A stretch of DNA of 64,000 bases, taken from NCBI GenBank assembly GCA_017484135.1, contig JAFUTQ010000105.1, forward strand, positions 1 through 64,000, written 5' to 3'. Source of the DNA: Lachnospiraceae bacterium (GTDB taxonomy: Bacteria; Bacillota; Clostridia; Lachnospirales; Lachnospiraceae). The position numbers were made by a program, and so were the translations under genes. The notes under the pieces were generated by a model, which was not told where the DNA came from, did no database searches, and saw only the letters and a list, made by a program, of their open reading frames with translations. This document shows positions 26,097-34,688 of the stretch, piece after piece (position 1 is the stretch's first letter; each line of letters starts with the position of its first letter).

Positions 26097-26252
26097 TAAA
26101 ATGATTTGTGGGTCAAAAGGTTCACATCGTGAAACGATGCGAACACTTTGCACAAGAGATCGCTTTGGAAAGCGAGCTTTCCAAAACGATTTTTGTGCAA
26201 AAAGTCTATGCCGACATGGTCGGCATGACCTTTTGCCCCTCAAATCATAAAA
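26097..26252. repeat. Cloverleaf-shaped palindromic element, MITE-like
   Basis: A 20-bp imperfect terminal inverted repeat (26102-26121 with 26228-26247, 18 of 20 pairs) encloses three hairpin arms. Arm A: CATCG 26125-26129 with CGATG 26135-26139. Arm B: TTTGCACAA 26147-26155 with 26193-26201, ATCG 26159-26162 with 26187-26190, and TTTGGAAAG 26164-26172 with 26177-26185, loop CGAG. Arm C: ATGCCGAC 26208-26215 with GTCGGCAT 26219-26226. The direct repeat TAAAA flanks both ends (26097-26101, 26248-26252). It fills most of the topA-codY gap, encodes nothing and lacks tRNA features. It is probably a non-autonomous transposable or dispersed palindromic element and may end topA transcription. Confidence 0.7.
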
Positions 26253-26291
26253 TAAAAAAGTATGTAGCTGTAATCACTAAGGAGACACAAG

Positions 26292-27065
26292 ATGAGCGTC
26301 CAGTTGTTGGATAAGACAAGAAAAATTAATAAACTGCTTCACAATAATAATTCCTCGAAGGTTGTTTTTAACGATATCTGCAGGGTTTTGACGGATATTC
26401 TGGCATCCAATGTCCTTGTTATCAGCAAAAAAGGAAAGGTGCTGGGCAGCAGCCAGAGCAGGGGCATTGCAGAGCTTCAGGAATTGATTGTGGATGAGGT
26501 GGGGGGATTTATTGATCCCATATTAAATGAACGCCTGCTGAGTATTCTTTCCACGAAGGAAAATGTGAACCTTGAAACTTTGGGCTTTGTAGAAAATGCC
26601 GGACAGTACCATGCGATTATTACACCGATTGACATTGCCGGAGAACGGCTGGGTACATTGTTTGTATATCGCAGCGAACGGGCATACGACATTGATGATA
26701 TTATTCTTGGTGAATATGGCACGACCGTTGTCGGACTGGAAATGATGCGCTCTGTGAATGAGGAAAATGCGGAGGAAATGCGGAAAATCCAGATTGTCCG
26801 TTCCGCAATCAACACCCTGTCATTTTCGGAACTGGAGGCCATCACCCATATTTTTGATGAATTGGACGGCAAGGAAGGGATTCTGGTGGCCAGCAAGATC
26901 GCGGATCGTGTCGGTATTACCAGATCTGTCATAGTCAATGCGCTGCGGAAATTTGAGAGTGCAGGGGTCATTGAGTCAAGATCCTCCGGTATGAAAGGCA
27001 CCTATATCAAAGTGGTAAATGACGTGGTCTTTGACGAACTGGACCGACTCAGAAAAAATACATAA
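26292..27065 (+). CDS. codY: GTP-sensing global regulator CodY
   Basis: 257 residues. It represses stationary-phase genes when GTP and branched-chain amino acids are plentiful. The N-terminal GAF domain starts MSVQLLDKTRKINKLL and contains VLVISKKGKVLG. The C-terminal winged-helix domain contains ASKIADRVGITRSVIVNALRKFESAG and GMKGTYIKV. TAAGGAG lies 7 bases before the ATG. It lies directly upstream of flgB, as in B. subtilis, where CodY restrains motility genes. Confidence 0.97.
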   Translation: MSVQLLDKTRKINKLLHNNNSSKVVFNDICRVLTDILASNVLVISKKGKVLGSSQSRGIAELQELIVDEVGGFIDPILNERLLSILSTKENVNLETLGFVENAGQYHAIITPIDIAGERLGTLFVYRSERAYDIDDIILGEYGTTVVGLEMMRSVNEENAEEMRKIQIVRSAINTLSFSELEAITHIFDELDGKEGILVASKIADRVGITRSVIVNALRKFESAGVIESRSSGMKGTYIKVVNDVVFDELDRLRKNT

Positions 27066-27109
27066 CAGACAGCAATACACGGATGGTATTGGGGGTTATC
27101 AAGTAAAGG

Positions 27110-27140
27110 GATTTATAGGAGCGCTATAAGTCTCTTTCTT
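27110..27140 (+). terminator. Possible codY terminator hairpin
   Basis: GATTTATAG (27110-27118) pairs with CTATAAGTC (27124-27132), one G-U pair, loop GAGCG, followed by TCTTTCTT. A second palindrome ACTCCC-C-GGGAGT lies near 27160-27172. Either could separate codY from the flagellar transcript. Confidence 0.4.
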
Positions 27141-27244
27141 CGTTACAGCCTGCTATTTACTCCCCGGGAGTGATCTGTAAATGGAAAAAATCGGATATTT
27201 TGTACCTGATGGCTATAAAAAATACAAGATATCGAAAAAAGGGC

Positions 27245-27272
27245 TTGTCTTTTTCGAAAAATTCTATATAAT
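27245..27272 (+). promoter_or_regulatory. Main promoter of the flagellar operon
   Basis: TTGTCT (27245-27250), 16 bases and TATAAT (27267-27272), about 50 bases before flgB. An inverted repeat TCGAAAAA...TTTTTCGA spans the -35 region and is a plausible operator. Its TTTTTCGAAAAATT core resembles, but lacks one central base of, the CodY box. Confidence 0.55.
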
Positions 27273-27324
27273 AAAGTAAGATAAAACAGGTCTGTCAACA
27301 CAATGGGAAGTGGAGGGAGATATT

Positions 27325-27714
27325 ATGATTGGTTCCGACGCATTTGATTATATCAATGTGCTGGATAAGGCCGCGGATGCCAGCTGGCTTAGAGAACAGA
27401 CGATTGCAAACAATCTGGCAAACGTATCTACACCGGGCTATAAGCGGAAGGATGTGGATTTTGAGAGTGTATTAAAGAGCGAGCTGGGCAACTCAAAATA
27501 TGTGTCGCTGGATCGGAAAATTTCATCGCTTCACATGGATCATCTGACACCCAGACAGTATACGGATTATTCAAATTATGCGTATCGGCTGGACGGGAAT
27601 AATGTGGATGTGGATACCGAGAATGTGGAGCTGGCATCGGAGACACTGAAATATCTGGGATTGACCAGCAGTATCTCACAGGAAATTTCAAGATTAAAAT
27701 CTGTGATGAAATAG
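27325..27714 (+). CDS. flgB: Flagellar proximal rod protein FlgB
   Basis: 129 residues. It forms part of the flagellar rod in the cell wall, exported by the flagellar type III system. Rod-protein signature QTIANNLANVSTPGYKRKDVDF lies near the N-terminus (key part NNLANVSTPGYKR), and the C-terminal helix ends SSISQEISRLKSVMK. GGAGGGAG lies 5-12 bases before the ATG at 27325. First gene of the 30-kb flagellar locus, 259 bases after codY. Confidence 0.95.
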   Translation: MIGSDAFDYINVLDKAADASWLREQTIANNLANVSTPGYKRKDVDFESVLKSELGNSKYVSLDRKISSLHMDHLTPRQYTDYSNYAYRLDGNNVDVDTENVELASETLKYLGLTSSISQEISRLKSVMK

Positions 27715-27742
27715 AAAATGACACAGAACAAGGAGGAACATT

Positions 27743-28186
27743 ATGGGACTGTTTCAGTCGTTTAATATCAGTGCATCCGGCATGACGGCACAGCGCTTTC
27801 GTACCGACATTATCGCAGAAAATGTTGCAAATGTGAATACGACCCGGACGAAAGCGGGGACACCGTACCGCAGAAAGATTGTCACGTTTGAGGAAAAAGC
27901 GGTAACACCGTTTAGCAAGGTGCTGCACAATACCAGACAGGGCGCAGTGGGAAATGGTGTGAAGGTGTCAAAGGTTTCCAAGGACTATGAAACCGATTTT
28001 ATTATGGAATATGATCCGTCCAATCCGGATGCGGATGAGAACGGATATGTTTCTTATCCGAATGTCAATATTGTGACGGAAATGACCAATCTGATCGATG
28101 CCAGCCGGGCTTATGAGGCAAATGCCACAGCCTTTGACGCCTCCAAGCAGATTGCGCAGGCAGGTCTGCAGATCGGACAGTCATAA
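27743..28186 (+). CDS. flgC: Flagellar rod protein FlgC
   Basis: 147 residues. Rod component next to FlgB. N-terminal MGLFQSFNISASGMTAQRFR and IIAENVANVNTTRT; C-terminal SRAYEANATAFDASKQIAQ are the paired helices of the flagellar axial family. AAGGAGG lies 6 bases before the ATG, 28 bases after flgB. Confidence 0.96.
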   Translation: MGLFQSFNISASGMTAQRFRTDIIAENVANVNTTRTKAGTPYRRKIVTFEEKAVTPFSKVLHNTRQGAVGNGVKVSKVSKDYETDFIMEYDPSNPDADENGYVSYPNVNIVTEMTNLIDASRAYEANATAFDASKQIAQAGLQIGQS

Positions 28187-28235
28187 TTTTGGGGCAGCTT
28201 CGGTATAGCGAAGATAAAAGAGGAGAGACAGGAAG

Positions 28236-28547
28236 ATGGATGTATCAGCATTAACGGGTATTTCGAATGACCTTTCAGGATACAGTGCGATTCAGAATGC
28301 GAATAAAAAAGCAGAGGAAGGCAGCTTTGATAACTTCTTAAATGCGGCGATCAACATGCTGAATGAAACAAATCAATATGAGAATGCGGCAGAGGCGGCT
28401 GAAATTCAGTTTGCACTCGGAGAATCCGTCAGCACGCATGATTTGATGGTTGCTCAGGAAAAGGCCAATATTGCGCTGCAGTATACGGTGGCGGTGCGCG
28501 ATAAACTGCTGGAAAGCTATAATTCGATCATGAACATGCAGATATAA
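28236..28547 (+). CDS. fliE: Flagellar MS-ring/rod junction protein FliE
   Basis: 103 residues. It connects the MS ring to the rod. It has the FliE C-terminal motif STHDLMVAQEKANIALQYTVAVRDKLLESY in the last 40 residues (key part MVAQEKANIALQ). AGAGGAG lies upstream of the ATG. It follows flgC by 49 bases and precedes fliF by 17. Confidence 0.95.
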   Translation: MDVSALTGISNDLSGYSAIQNANKKAEEGSFDNFLNAAINMLNETNQYENAAEAAEIQFALGESVSTHDLMVAQEKANIALQYTVAVRDKLLESYNSIMNMQI

Positions 28548-28564
28548 CGGGTAGGGAGTAGGAA

Positions 28565-30181
28565 ATGCCGGAGAGAATACAAGGGATTTTAAACAGAATA
28601 AGGGAATGGTGGCAGAAGCTTGAAAGAAAGCAAAAGGCTCTGATCATCAGTGTCACAGCCGGTGTTCTGCTTGCTATGGGCATTCTCGTGTTTGTTGTAT
28701 CCAGACCGGATATGCAGCTTCTGGTCAGTTGTACGGATCATGCGGAGGCAGCCACAGTCAAGACTTTGCTCGAGGACGCGGGAATTGATGCGAAAATTTC
28801 CGATGACGGACTTACCTTTATGGTGGAAAAATCAGATCTTTCCGAGGCGAGTATTCTGATCGGTTCGAATGATATTGCGGCATCGGGCTTTACCATCAGT
28901 GATGCGTTGGACGGGAGCTTCAGCACGACGGAATCAGACAAAAACCGGAAATATCAGGTTTATATGGAAACCAGATTTGCTACCATACTGGAATCCTTAG
29001 ACAATGTGGAAAGCGCCAGTGTATCTTTAAATATGCCCAAGGATGACGGAACGCTCATCAGCAGCAGTCAGGAGACCTACGCGGCTGTTCAGCTTACGCT
29101 GAATGGAACGATGTCAGAGGAACAGGCCGCATCGATTGCGCGGTTTGTGGCTACGGAGCTTGGCAATGCCACGACGGATTCCGTAACAATCATTGATTCC
29201 AAGTCCAATCTGCTGTTTTCGGGAGGAGACGAGAGTTCGGTTACGGGAACTGCCAGTTCACAGCTGTCCTATCAGTCCAAGCGTGAAAATGCCATGAAGG
29301 CTTCGGTCAAGGAAGCGATTGACGGCACCGGACTTTATGACAATGTCAATGTTGCGGTTAATCTGAAATTGAATTTTAATCAGGTAACGACAAATCAGAT
29401 CGAATATTCTGCTCAGGGAGACCGGGATGAAGGCTTGATATCCGAGGAGAGCCGTTATTCGGCCGAGACAACAGGCGGTGCGGCGGCTGTGCCCGGAACG
29501 GATTCCAATGACAGCGATGATACTACATATGTGATGGAAGATGGGGAGATTGCGGAATCCACCATTACGGATGAGACGATTACCCATGCGCTGGATCAAA
29601 AGAGCACAACCACTGTGGCAGCAGTGGGCGAGATTGTGCCGGAGGAGTCATCCGTTGCGGTTGTTGTGACGCGCAATGTGTATTATTATGAAGATGTGGT
29701 TGAGGCCAGCGGAGAGCTGGGGGATATGACTTGGGAGGAGTATGTAGCCGCCAATAGCGAGCGTGTAAAGACTACGGTAGATGAGGACCTGTATCAGATG
29801 GTTGCGGATGCAACCGGGATTGATCAGGCTAACATATCGATTGTGGCTTATGATATTCCGATGTTCCCGGAGAATGCGGGTGCCAACAGAAGAGGATGGC
29901 AGGATTATCTGCAGATTGTTCTTGCGGTACTGATCTTTGCGCTTTTGGGATATGTGGTATTCCGCAGTACCAGAAGAGAACAAGAGGAAGAAGAAATCGA
30001 GCCGGAGCTCTCTGTGGAAACCTTGCTTGAGACAACAAAGGCTGCTGAAAAAGAGGAGCTGGAGGATATCGGATATAATGAAAAGTCCGAGGCCAGGATA
30101 CAGATTGAGAAGTTTGTGGATGAGAATCCGGAGGCGGCTGCGGCATTGCTCCGCAACTGGCTGAATGAGGAGTGGGATTAA
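28565..30181 (+). CDS. fliF: Flagellar MS-ring protein FliF
   Basis: 538 residues. It builds the inner-membrane MS ring. The first membrane helix (about 25-46, ALIISVTAGVLLAMGILVFV) is followed by ring-building motifs, including TVKTLLEDAGIDAKIS. A variable acidic loop is near 310-330. The second membrane helix (about 447-465) is YLQIVLAVLIFALLGYVVF. The cytoplasmic tail, which binds FliG, ends with NWLNEEWD. Its stop overlaps the fliG start (TAATG), so the ring and rotor proteins are translationally coupled. Confidence 0.96.
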   Translation: MPERIQGILNRIREWWQKLERKQKALIISVTAGVLLAMGILVFVVSRPDMQLLVSCTDHAEAATVKTLLEDAGIDAKISDDGLTFMVEKSDLSEASILIGSNDIAASGFTISDALDGSFSTTESDKNRKYQVYMETRFATILESLDNVESASVSLNMPKDDGTLISSSQETYAAVQLTLNGTMSEEQAASIARFVATELGNATTDSVTIIDSKSNLLFSGGDESSVTGTASSQLSYQSKRENAMKASVKEAIDGTGLYDNVNVAVNLKLNFNQVTTNQIEYSAQGDRDEGLISEESRYSAETTGGAAAVPGTDSNDSDDTTYVMEDGEIAESTITDETITHALDQKSTTTVAAVGEIVPEESSVAVVVTRNVYYYEDVVEASGELGDMTWEEYVAANSERVKTTVDEDLYQMVADATGIDQANISIVAYDIPMFPENAGANRRGWQDYLQIVLAVLIFALLGYVVFRSTRREQEEEEIEPELSVETLLETTKAAEKEELEDIGYNEKSEARIQIEKFVDENPEAAAALLRNWLNEEWD

Positions 30182-31191
30182 TGCAATCATCGGATGAATA
30201 TAATGGAGTGCAAAAGGCAGCGATTCTGCTGATTGCTTTAGGACCGGAAAAGTCTGCCAGCATCTTTAAGCATTTAAAGGAAGAGGAAATTGAGGAGCTG
30301 ACGCTCGAAATTGCCAATACCAGAAGTGTGTCACCCCAGACAAAGGAAGACGTGCTGGATGAGTTCTATCAGGTCTGCCTTGCGCAGCAGTATATCGCGG
30401 AGGGTGGTATCGGCTATGCGAGAGAGCTGCTTGATAAGGCATTGGGAGATGAGCGTGCGCAGGCGGTTATTGCAAAGCTGACTGCTTCGTTGCAGGTGCG
30501 TCCGTTTGAGTTTGTCCGAAAGACAGACCCCAGTCAGGTGCTCAACTTTATTCAGGAAGAGCATCCCCAGACAATCGCTATGATCCTTTCTTATCTTTCA
30601 TCCAGTCAGGCTGCCATGATTTTGGGAGCATTGCCGGTAGAAAAACAGGCGGATGTTGCGAAGCGTATTGCAAAGATGGATCGGACATCTCCGGATGTGA
30701 TCCGGGAGGTGGAGCGCGTGCTGGAACGAAAGGTATCTTCTATGGCAAATCAGGACTACACGATTGTTGGTGGTGTCGATGCCATTGTAAATATTTTGAA
30801 TACGGTAGACCGTGGAACCGAGAAACATATTATGGAATCTCTGGAAATCGAAGAGCCGGAGCTTGCAGATGAGATCCGCAAGAAGATGTTTGTATTCGAG
30901 GATATTCTGCTTCTGGACGACCGCGCGATTCAGCGTGTACTCAGAGATGTGGATAACAATGATCTGGGTATTGCGTTGAAGGGTGCAAATGAGGAGGTTC
31001 AGAATGTCATCTTCAAGAATCTGTCAAAACGTCTGGCAGCCATGATCAAGGAAGATATGGAATTCATGGGGCCGGTGCGTATGAAGGATGTTGAGGAGGC
31101 TCAGCAGAAGATTGTCGGTGTGATCAGAAAACTGGAAGACTCGGCAGAGATTGTGATTTCTCGAGGTGGAGGTGACGAGATCGTTGTCTAA
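30181..31191 (+). CDS. fliG: Flagellar motor switch protein FliG
   Basis: 336 residues. Rotor protein that touches the stator and sets rotation direction. N-terminal FliF-binding domain (NGVQKAAILLIALGPEKSA), middle domain with EEHPQTIAMILSYL, and the charged C-terminal torque helix DDRAIQRVLRDVDNNDLGIALKG containing the conserved Arg and Asp residues (key part DDRAIQRVLRDVD). It starts at 30181, sharing a base with the fliF stop. Confidence 0.97.
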   Translation: MQSSDEYNGVQKAAILLIALGPEKSASIFKHLKEEEIEELTLEIANTRSVSPQTKEDVLDEFYQVCLAQQYIAEGGIGYARELLDKALGDERAQAVIAKLTASLQVRPFEFVRKTDPSQVLNFIQEEHPQTIAMILSYLSSSQAAMILGALPVEKQADVAKRIAKMDRTSPDVIREVERVLERKVSSMANQDYTIVGGVDAIVNILNTVDRGTEKHIMESLEIEEPELADEIRKKMFVFEDILLLDDRAIQRVLRDVDNNDLGIALKGANEEVQNVIFKNLSKRLAAMIKEDMEFMGPVRMKDVEEAQQKIVGVIRKLEDSAEIVISRGGGDEIVV

Positions 31192-32020
31192 TCTTTATAA
31201 GCCGCGCCTGATCGCTAATTTCAGTGAGGATGCCTGTATCATCAATTCCAATGCGTTGGTATTTCAAAAGATTGAGGAACAGGCAAAGGTAATCCTTCCC
31301 CGACAGCTCGCATCGGATCAGGGCGAAACAGCCGAAACAGAAGCAGGGGATGGATTTGTTGCGGGACTTACCGGAGAACCGATTGATGTGGAGGCGTTGG
31401 ATCATCCGGTGGATCCGGCAGAAGAGGTCGAACAGGCCCGGGAGGAGGCGGAACAAATCCTTGCCGAGGCCAATGAAAAATCAAAAGAAATTCTTGCCCG
31501 GGCACAGGAGGAGGCCGCACAGCTGAAGCAGGAGGCCAGGCAGACCGGAAGAGAACAGGGGTATGAAGAGGGAATCGAACAGGCAAAGCAGGAATATGAT
31601 AGAAAGGAACAACAGCTGGCACAGAGGGAACAGGAATTATCAGAAGATTACGCAAGAAAACAGGAGGAATTGGAACCGCTGCTGGTTCAGACGATTACCG
31701 ATGTCATAGAGAAGGTTTTTCGGATACAGTTTCATGACAAGAAGGAAATTGTATTGGATCTGGTCAATCGCACACTGGCATCCATAGATGGTGCAAGAAG
31801 CTTCCTGATCAAAACCAATATAGAAAATGCAAGATTTTTAGAGGAACATAAACAGGAATTATCGGATTGTGTAGGCAGTGCGGCACAGCTGGATATCGTA
31901 TCGGATCACACCTTGGCAGACGGAGCGTGTGTGATTGAAACGGATACCGGTGTGTTTGAGTGCGGACCGGACACTCAGCTGGAAAATCTGATGAAGGATC
32001 TCCGGTCGCTTTGTTCGTGA
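31184..32020 (+). CDS. fliH: Flagellar export ATPase regulator FliH
   Basis: 278 residues. It holds the FliI ATPase in check and at the export gate. A variable acidic N-terminus is followed by a long Glu/Gln/Ala-rich coiled coil (about 80-165, AREEAEQILAEANEKSKE) and a V-ATPase-E-like C-terminal domain. I chose TTG 31184: the protein then begins SNLYKPRLI as in other FliH, and GGAGGTGA lies 8 bases upstream. Earlier GTG starts at 31166 and 31172 lie in or before that site. It overlaps fliG by 8 bases. Confidence 0.88.
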   Translation: MSNLYKPRLIANFSEDACIINSNALVFQKIEEQAKVILPRQLASDQGETAETEAGDGFVAGLTGEPIDVEALDHPVDPAEEVEQAREEAEQILAEANEKSKEILARAQEEAAQLKQEARQTGREQGYEEGIEQAKQEYDRKEQQLAQREQELSEDYARKQEELEPLLVQTITDVIEKVFRIQFHDKKEIVLDLVNRTLASIDGARSFLIKTNIENARFLEEHKQELSDCVGSAAQLDIVSDHTLADGACVIETDTGVFECGPDTQLENLMKDLRSLCS

Positions 32021-32029
32021 GGTAGTAAG

Positions 32030-33340
32030 GTGACGGTAGATTTAGAGAAATATTTGAGACTTTCGGAGAAAACATATTTCACCTGCCTGGGCAAGGTAAT
32101 GAAGGTGGTAGGACTGACGATCGAATCCATGGGACCGGAAGCGAAGCTGAATGATTTGTGCAGGATCTACTTAGCCAAAGACCGGGAGGAATATGTGATG
32201 GCAGAGGTGGTTGGCTTTAAGGATAACCGCCTTCAGCTTATGCCGTTTGACAGTGTGGAAGGACTTGGAGTTGGATGTATCGTAGAAAATACGGGACATC
32301 CATTGTCTGTTTTAGTAGGGGATGAAGTGCTTGGACACACGCTGGACGGAATCGGAAGACCGACGGATGTGGAAAGTCTGGTAACCTCCGGGGAATATCC
32401 GGTGGAGGCCCCCCCTCCGGATCCGATGAAGCGGGAAATCATCAGTGAAGTGCTGCCTTTGGGGGTCAAGGCGGTAGATGGACTGATTACTGTAGGAAAA
32501 GGACAGAGAATCGGAGTGTTTGCCGGTTCCGGCGTTGGAAAAAGTACATTGCTGGGCATGTTTGCAAGGAATACCAAGGCAGACATCAATGTGATTGCGC
32601 TGATTGGAGAGCGTGGAAGAGAGGTTCGGGAATTTATCGAACGGGATCTGGGAGAAGAGGGAATGAAACGCTCGGTGATGGTGGTGGCCACCTCGGACAA
32701 ACCGGCTCTGATTCGAAACAAGGCGGCAAAGACGGCTACGGCCATTGCAGAATATTTCAGAGATCAGGGAATGGATGTTCTGCTTATGATGGATTCTCTG
32801 ACCCGTTTCTCCATGGCTCAGCGTGAAATCGGGCTGGCGACGGGAGAACCGCCGGTGACCAGAGGGTATCCGCCCAGTGTATATTCCGAGATGCCAAAGC
32901 TTTTAGAGCGTGCCGGGATGTCAGACAAAGGGTCCATTACGGGGCTTTACACCGTTCTGGTGGACGGTGATGATATGAATGAACCGATCACGGACACGGC
33001 GCGAAGCATTCTGGACGGACATATTATGCTGTCCAGAAAGCTGGGACATAAGAATCATTATCCCGCCATTGATGTGCTGCAGAGTATTTCCCGTGTCATG
33101 AGTGCGATTGCAAAGCCGGAGCACAAGGAAGTGGCAGGCAGATTACGGAATGTGCTGGCAACCTATCAGGAGGCGGAGGATCTGATTAATATCGGTGCCT
33201 ATAAAAGCGGATCCAATCAGGAAATTGATTATGCGGTAGAAAAAATCGGAGAGGTAAACCGTTTTTTGTGTCAGAGAACAGACGAAAAGTTTTCTTTTGA
33301 GGATGAAATCCGGTTATTGTCGGAAATATTTGAGGAGTAG
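32030..33340 (+). CDS. fliI: Flagellum-specific export ATPase FliI
   Basis: 436 residues. It energises early steps of flagellar protein export. It is F1-beta-like: Walker A GSGVGKSTLLGMFARN (about 172-187), IALIGERGREVREF, and Walker B LLMMDSLTRFSMAQREIGL (key part LLMMDSLTRF). The start is GTG with GAGGT 7 bases upstream, 9 bases after fliH. Confidence 0.97.
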   Translation: MTVDLEKYLRLSEKTYFTCLGKVMKVVGLTIESMGPEAKLNDLCRIYLAKDREEYVMAEVVGFKDNRLQLMPFDSVEGLGVGCIVENTGHPLSVLVGDEVLGHTLDGIGRPTDVESLVTSGEYPVEAPPPDPMKREIISEVLPLGVKAVDGLITVGKGQRIGVFAGSGVGKSTLLGMFARNTKADINVIALIGERGREVREFIERDLGEEGMKRSVMVVATSDKPALIRNKAAKTATAIAEYFRDQGMDVLLMMDSLTRFSMAQREIGLATGEPPVTRGYPPSVYSEMPKLLERAGMSDKGSITGLYTVLVDGDDMNEPITDTARSILDGHIMLSRKLGHKNHYPAIDVLQSISRVMSAIAKPEHKEVAGRLRNVLATYQEAEDLINIGAYKSGSNQEIDYAVEKIGEVNRFLCQRTDEKFSFEDEIRLLSEIFEE

Positions 33341-33349
33341 GGATGAACG

Positions 33350-33799
33350 ATGGCCAAATTTGTTTATCGCATGCAGAATATTCTCGATATCAAGTCAAAG
33401 CTTGAGAATCAAGCGTCCATTGCGTACGGTCAGGCAAATGCGAAGCTTCAGGAGGAGAACGAAAAGCTCCGGCAGCTTTTTTTGCGCAAAAGCGGTTATG
33501 AGGCGCAGGCGAAGGAGCTGGTCAACGGCAAAATTGATGTTTCTGAGATTCAGACATGCCGACGTGCGATCGAATCCATGAAGACGCTGATCCGAAGACA
33601 GATGCTTGAGGTTCAGGTGGCGGAAAAAAATGCGGAAGCAGCCAGAAAACGGCTGACAGAGCTAATGCAGGATCGCAAGACCCATGAAAAGCTGCGCGAA
33701 AATGCATTGGAGGAATTTATGCGAGAGCAGAATTATGAGGACAATAAGGTGGTTGACGAACTTGTCAGCTATACCTACGGAAAAAAAGAAAAAGAGTAG
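33350..33799 (+). CDS. fliJ: Flagellar export chaperone FliJ
   Basis: 149 residues. Coiled-coil stalk and chaperone-escort protein that works with FliI and FlhA. FKVRMQNIL-type start (here AKFVYRMQNILDIK), two long helices and the tail EDNKVVDELVSYTYG. The ATG at 33350 has TAGGGATG upstream. Another ATG at 33343 is in a different frame. Confidence 0.93.
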   Translation: MAKFVYRMQNILDIKSKLENQASIAYGQANAKLQEENEKLRQLFLRKSGYEAQAKELVNGKIDVSEIQTCRRAIESMKTLIRRQMLEVQVAEKNAEAARKRLTELMQDRKTHEKLRENALEEFMREQNYEDNKVVDELVSYTYGKKEKE

Positions 33800-33832
33800 C
33801 TTACAGAAATAAAAATTACAGGCGGTGAAGAG

Positions 33833-34648
33833 ATGGCAGATTTAGATAAAAAGGCTGCAAAGAAGGCGGAAAAAGCGAGAAAAAAGGAAGAAAAAAAGAA
33901 CAAGGCTGCCGTGGAAGGAGAACTGGGAGATGAGAGCGAGGGAGCTTCCTCCAAGGTGGCGGTATTCTTTGCTACATTTATTATTATACTGGTGTGGCTC
34001 GTAATTCTCGCGTTGTTGATCAAATGGGATGTCGGGGGGTTCGGCTCTACGGTTATGACACCGATTTTGAAGAATGTGCCTTATGTGAACCGGATTCTGC
34101 CGGATTCCGATGAGGAGTTGTCGACCGAGGACGAATATCCTTACCGCAATCTGGATGAAGCGGTGGCGTATATCAAAGAGCTGGAGCTTGAACTTGCCCA
34201 GGTGCAGACAACAAGTTCGGATTACGATGCTTATGTTGCAGATCTTGAGGCTCAGGCGGAGAAGCTTAAGGAGTACGAGGCAAATCAGGCAGCGTTTGAG
34301 GCGGAAAAAGAAAAGTTTTACCGGGAGGTTGTTTTTTCCGATGAAGCACCCGATATAGATGAATATAGGCGTTATTATGAGAGTATTGAACCGGATCAGG
34401 CGGAGCAGATTTACCGGCAGATTCTTGCGAAGCAGGCGGTGTCGGATGAAATTGCCGATTATGTGAAGGCGTACTCCGAGATGAAGCCCAAGGAGGCGGC
34501 GGCTATATTTGACACCATGACGGATAATCTTGATCTGGTGGCAAAGATTCTGGAAAATATGAACGCAGAATCAAGAGGGAATATTCTGGCAGCGATGAAT
34601 GAAGATACGGCAGCAAAGCTGACCGAGATCATGAATCCGAAGGAATAG
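33833..34648 (+). CDS. MotE/YlxF-like flagellar protein
   Basis: 271 residues in the position of B. subtilis ylxF. A Lys-rich cytoplasmic start (ADLDKKAAKKAEKARKKEE) precedes one membrane span (about 43-64, VAVFFATFIIILVWLVILALL). An extracytoplasmic coiled coil (about 105-170) and a C-terminal MgtE_N/MotE-like domain follow, with DYVKAYSEMKPKEAAAIFDTM and LVAKILENMNAESRGNILAAM (key parts MKPKEAAAIFDTM and NMNAESRGNILAAM). In other bacteria MotE is a periplasmic chaperone for MotC; the exact role in Firmicutes is unsettled. Confidence 0.85.
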   Translation: MADLDKKAAKKAEKARKKEEKKNKAAVEGELGDESEGASSKVAVFFATFIIILVWLVILALLIKWDVGGFGSTVMTPILKNVPYVNRILPDSDEELSTEDEYPYRNLDEAVAYIKELELELAQVQTTSSDYDAYVADLEAQAEKLKEYEANQAAFEAEKEKFYREVVFSDEAPDIDEYRRYYESIEPDQAEQIYRQILAKQAVSDEIADYVKAYSEMKPKEAAAIFDTMTDNLDLVAKILENMNAESRGNILAAMNEDTAAKLTEIMNPKE

Positions 34649-34688
34649 CCCGGGCAGAAGCCCAAAGAAAAAAGAGAGGAGGAATGGC

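Noticed and set aside
26102..26247. Cloverleaf element as a tRNA or tRNA-like gene
   Set aside because: A 20-bp outer stem, no anticodon-loop pattern, no T-loop GTTCRA context and no CCA.
27066..27324. c-di-GMP riboswitch before flgB
   Set aside because: The conserved GEMM core and tetraloop receptor sequences are not present.
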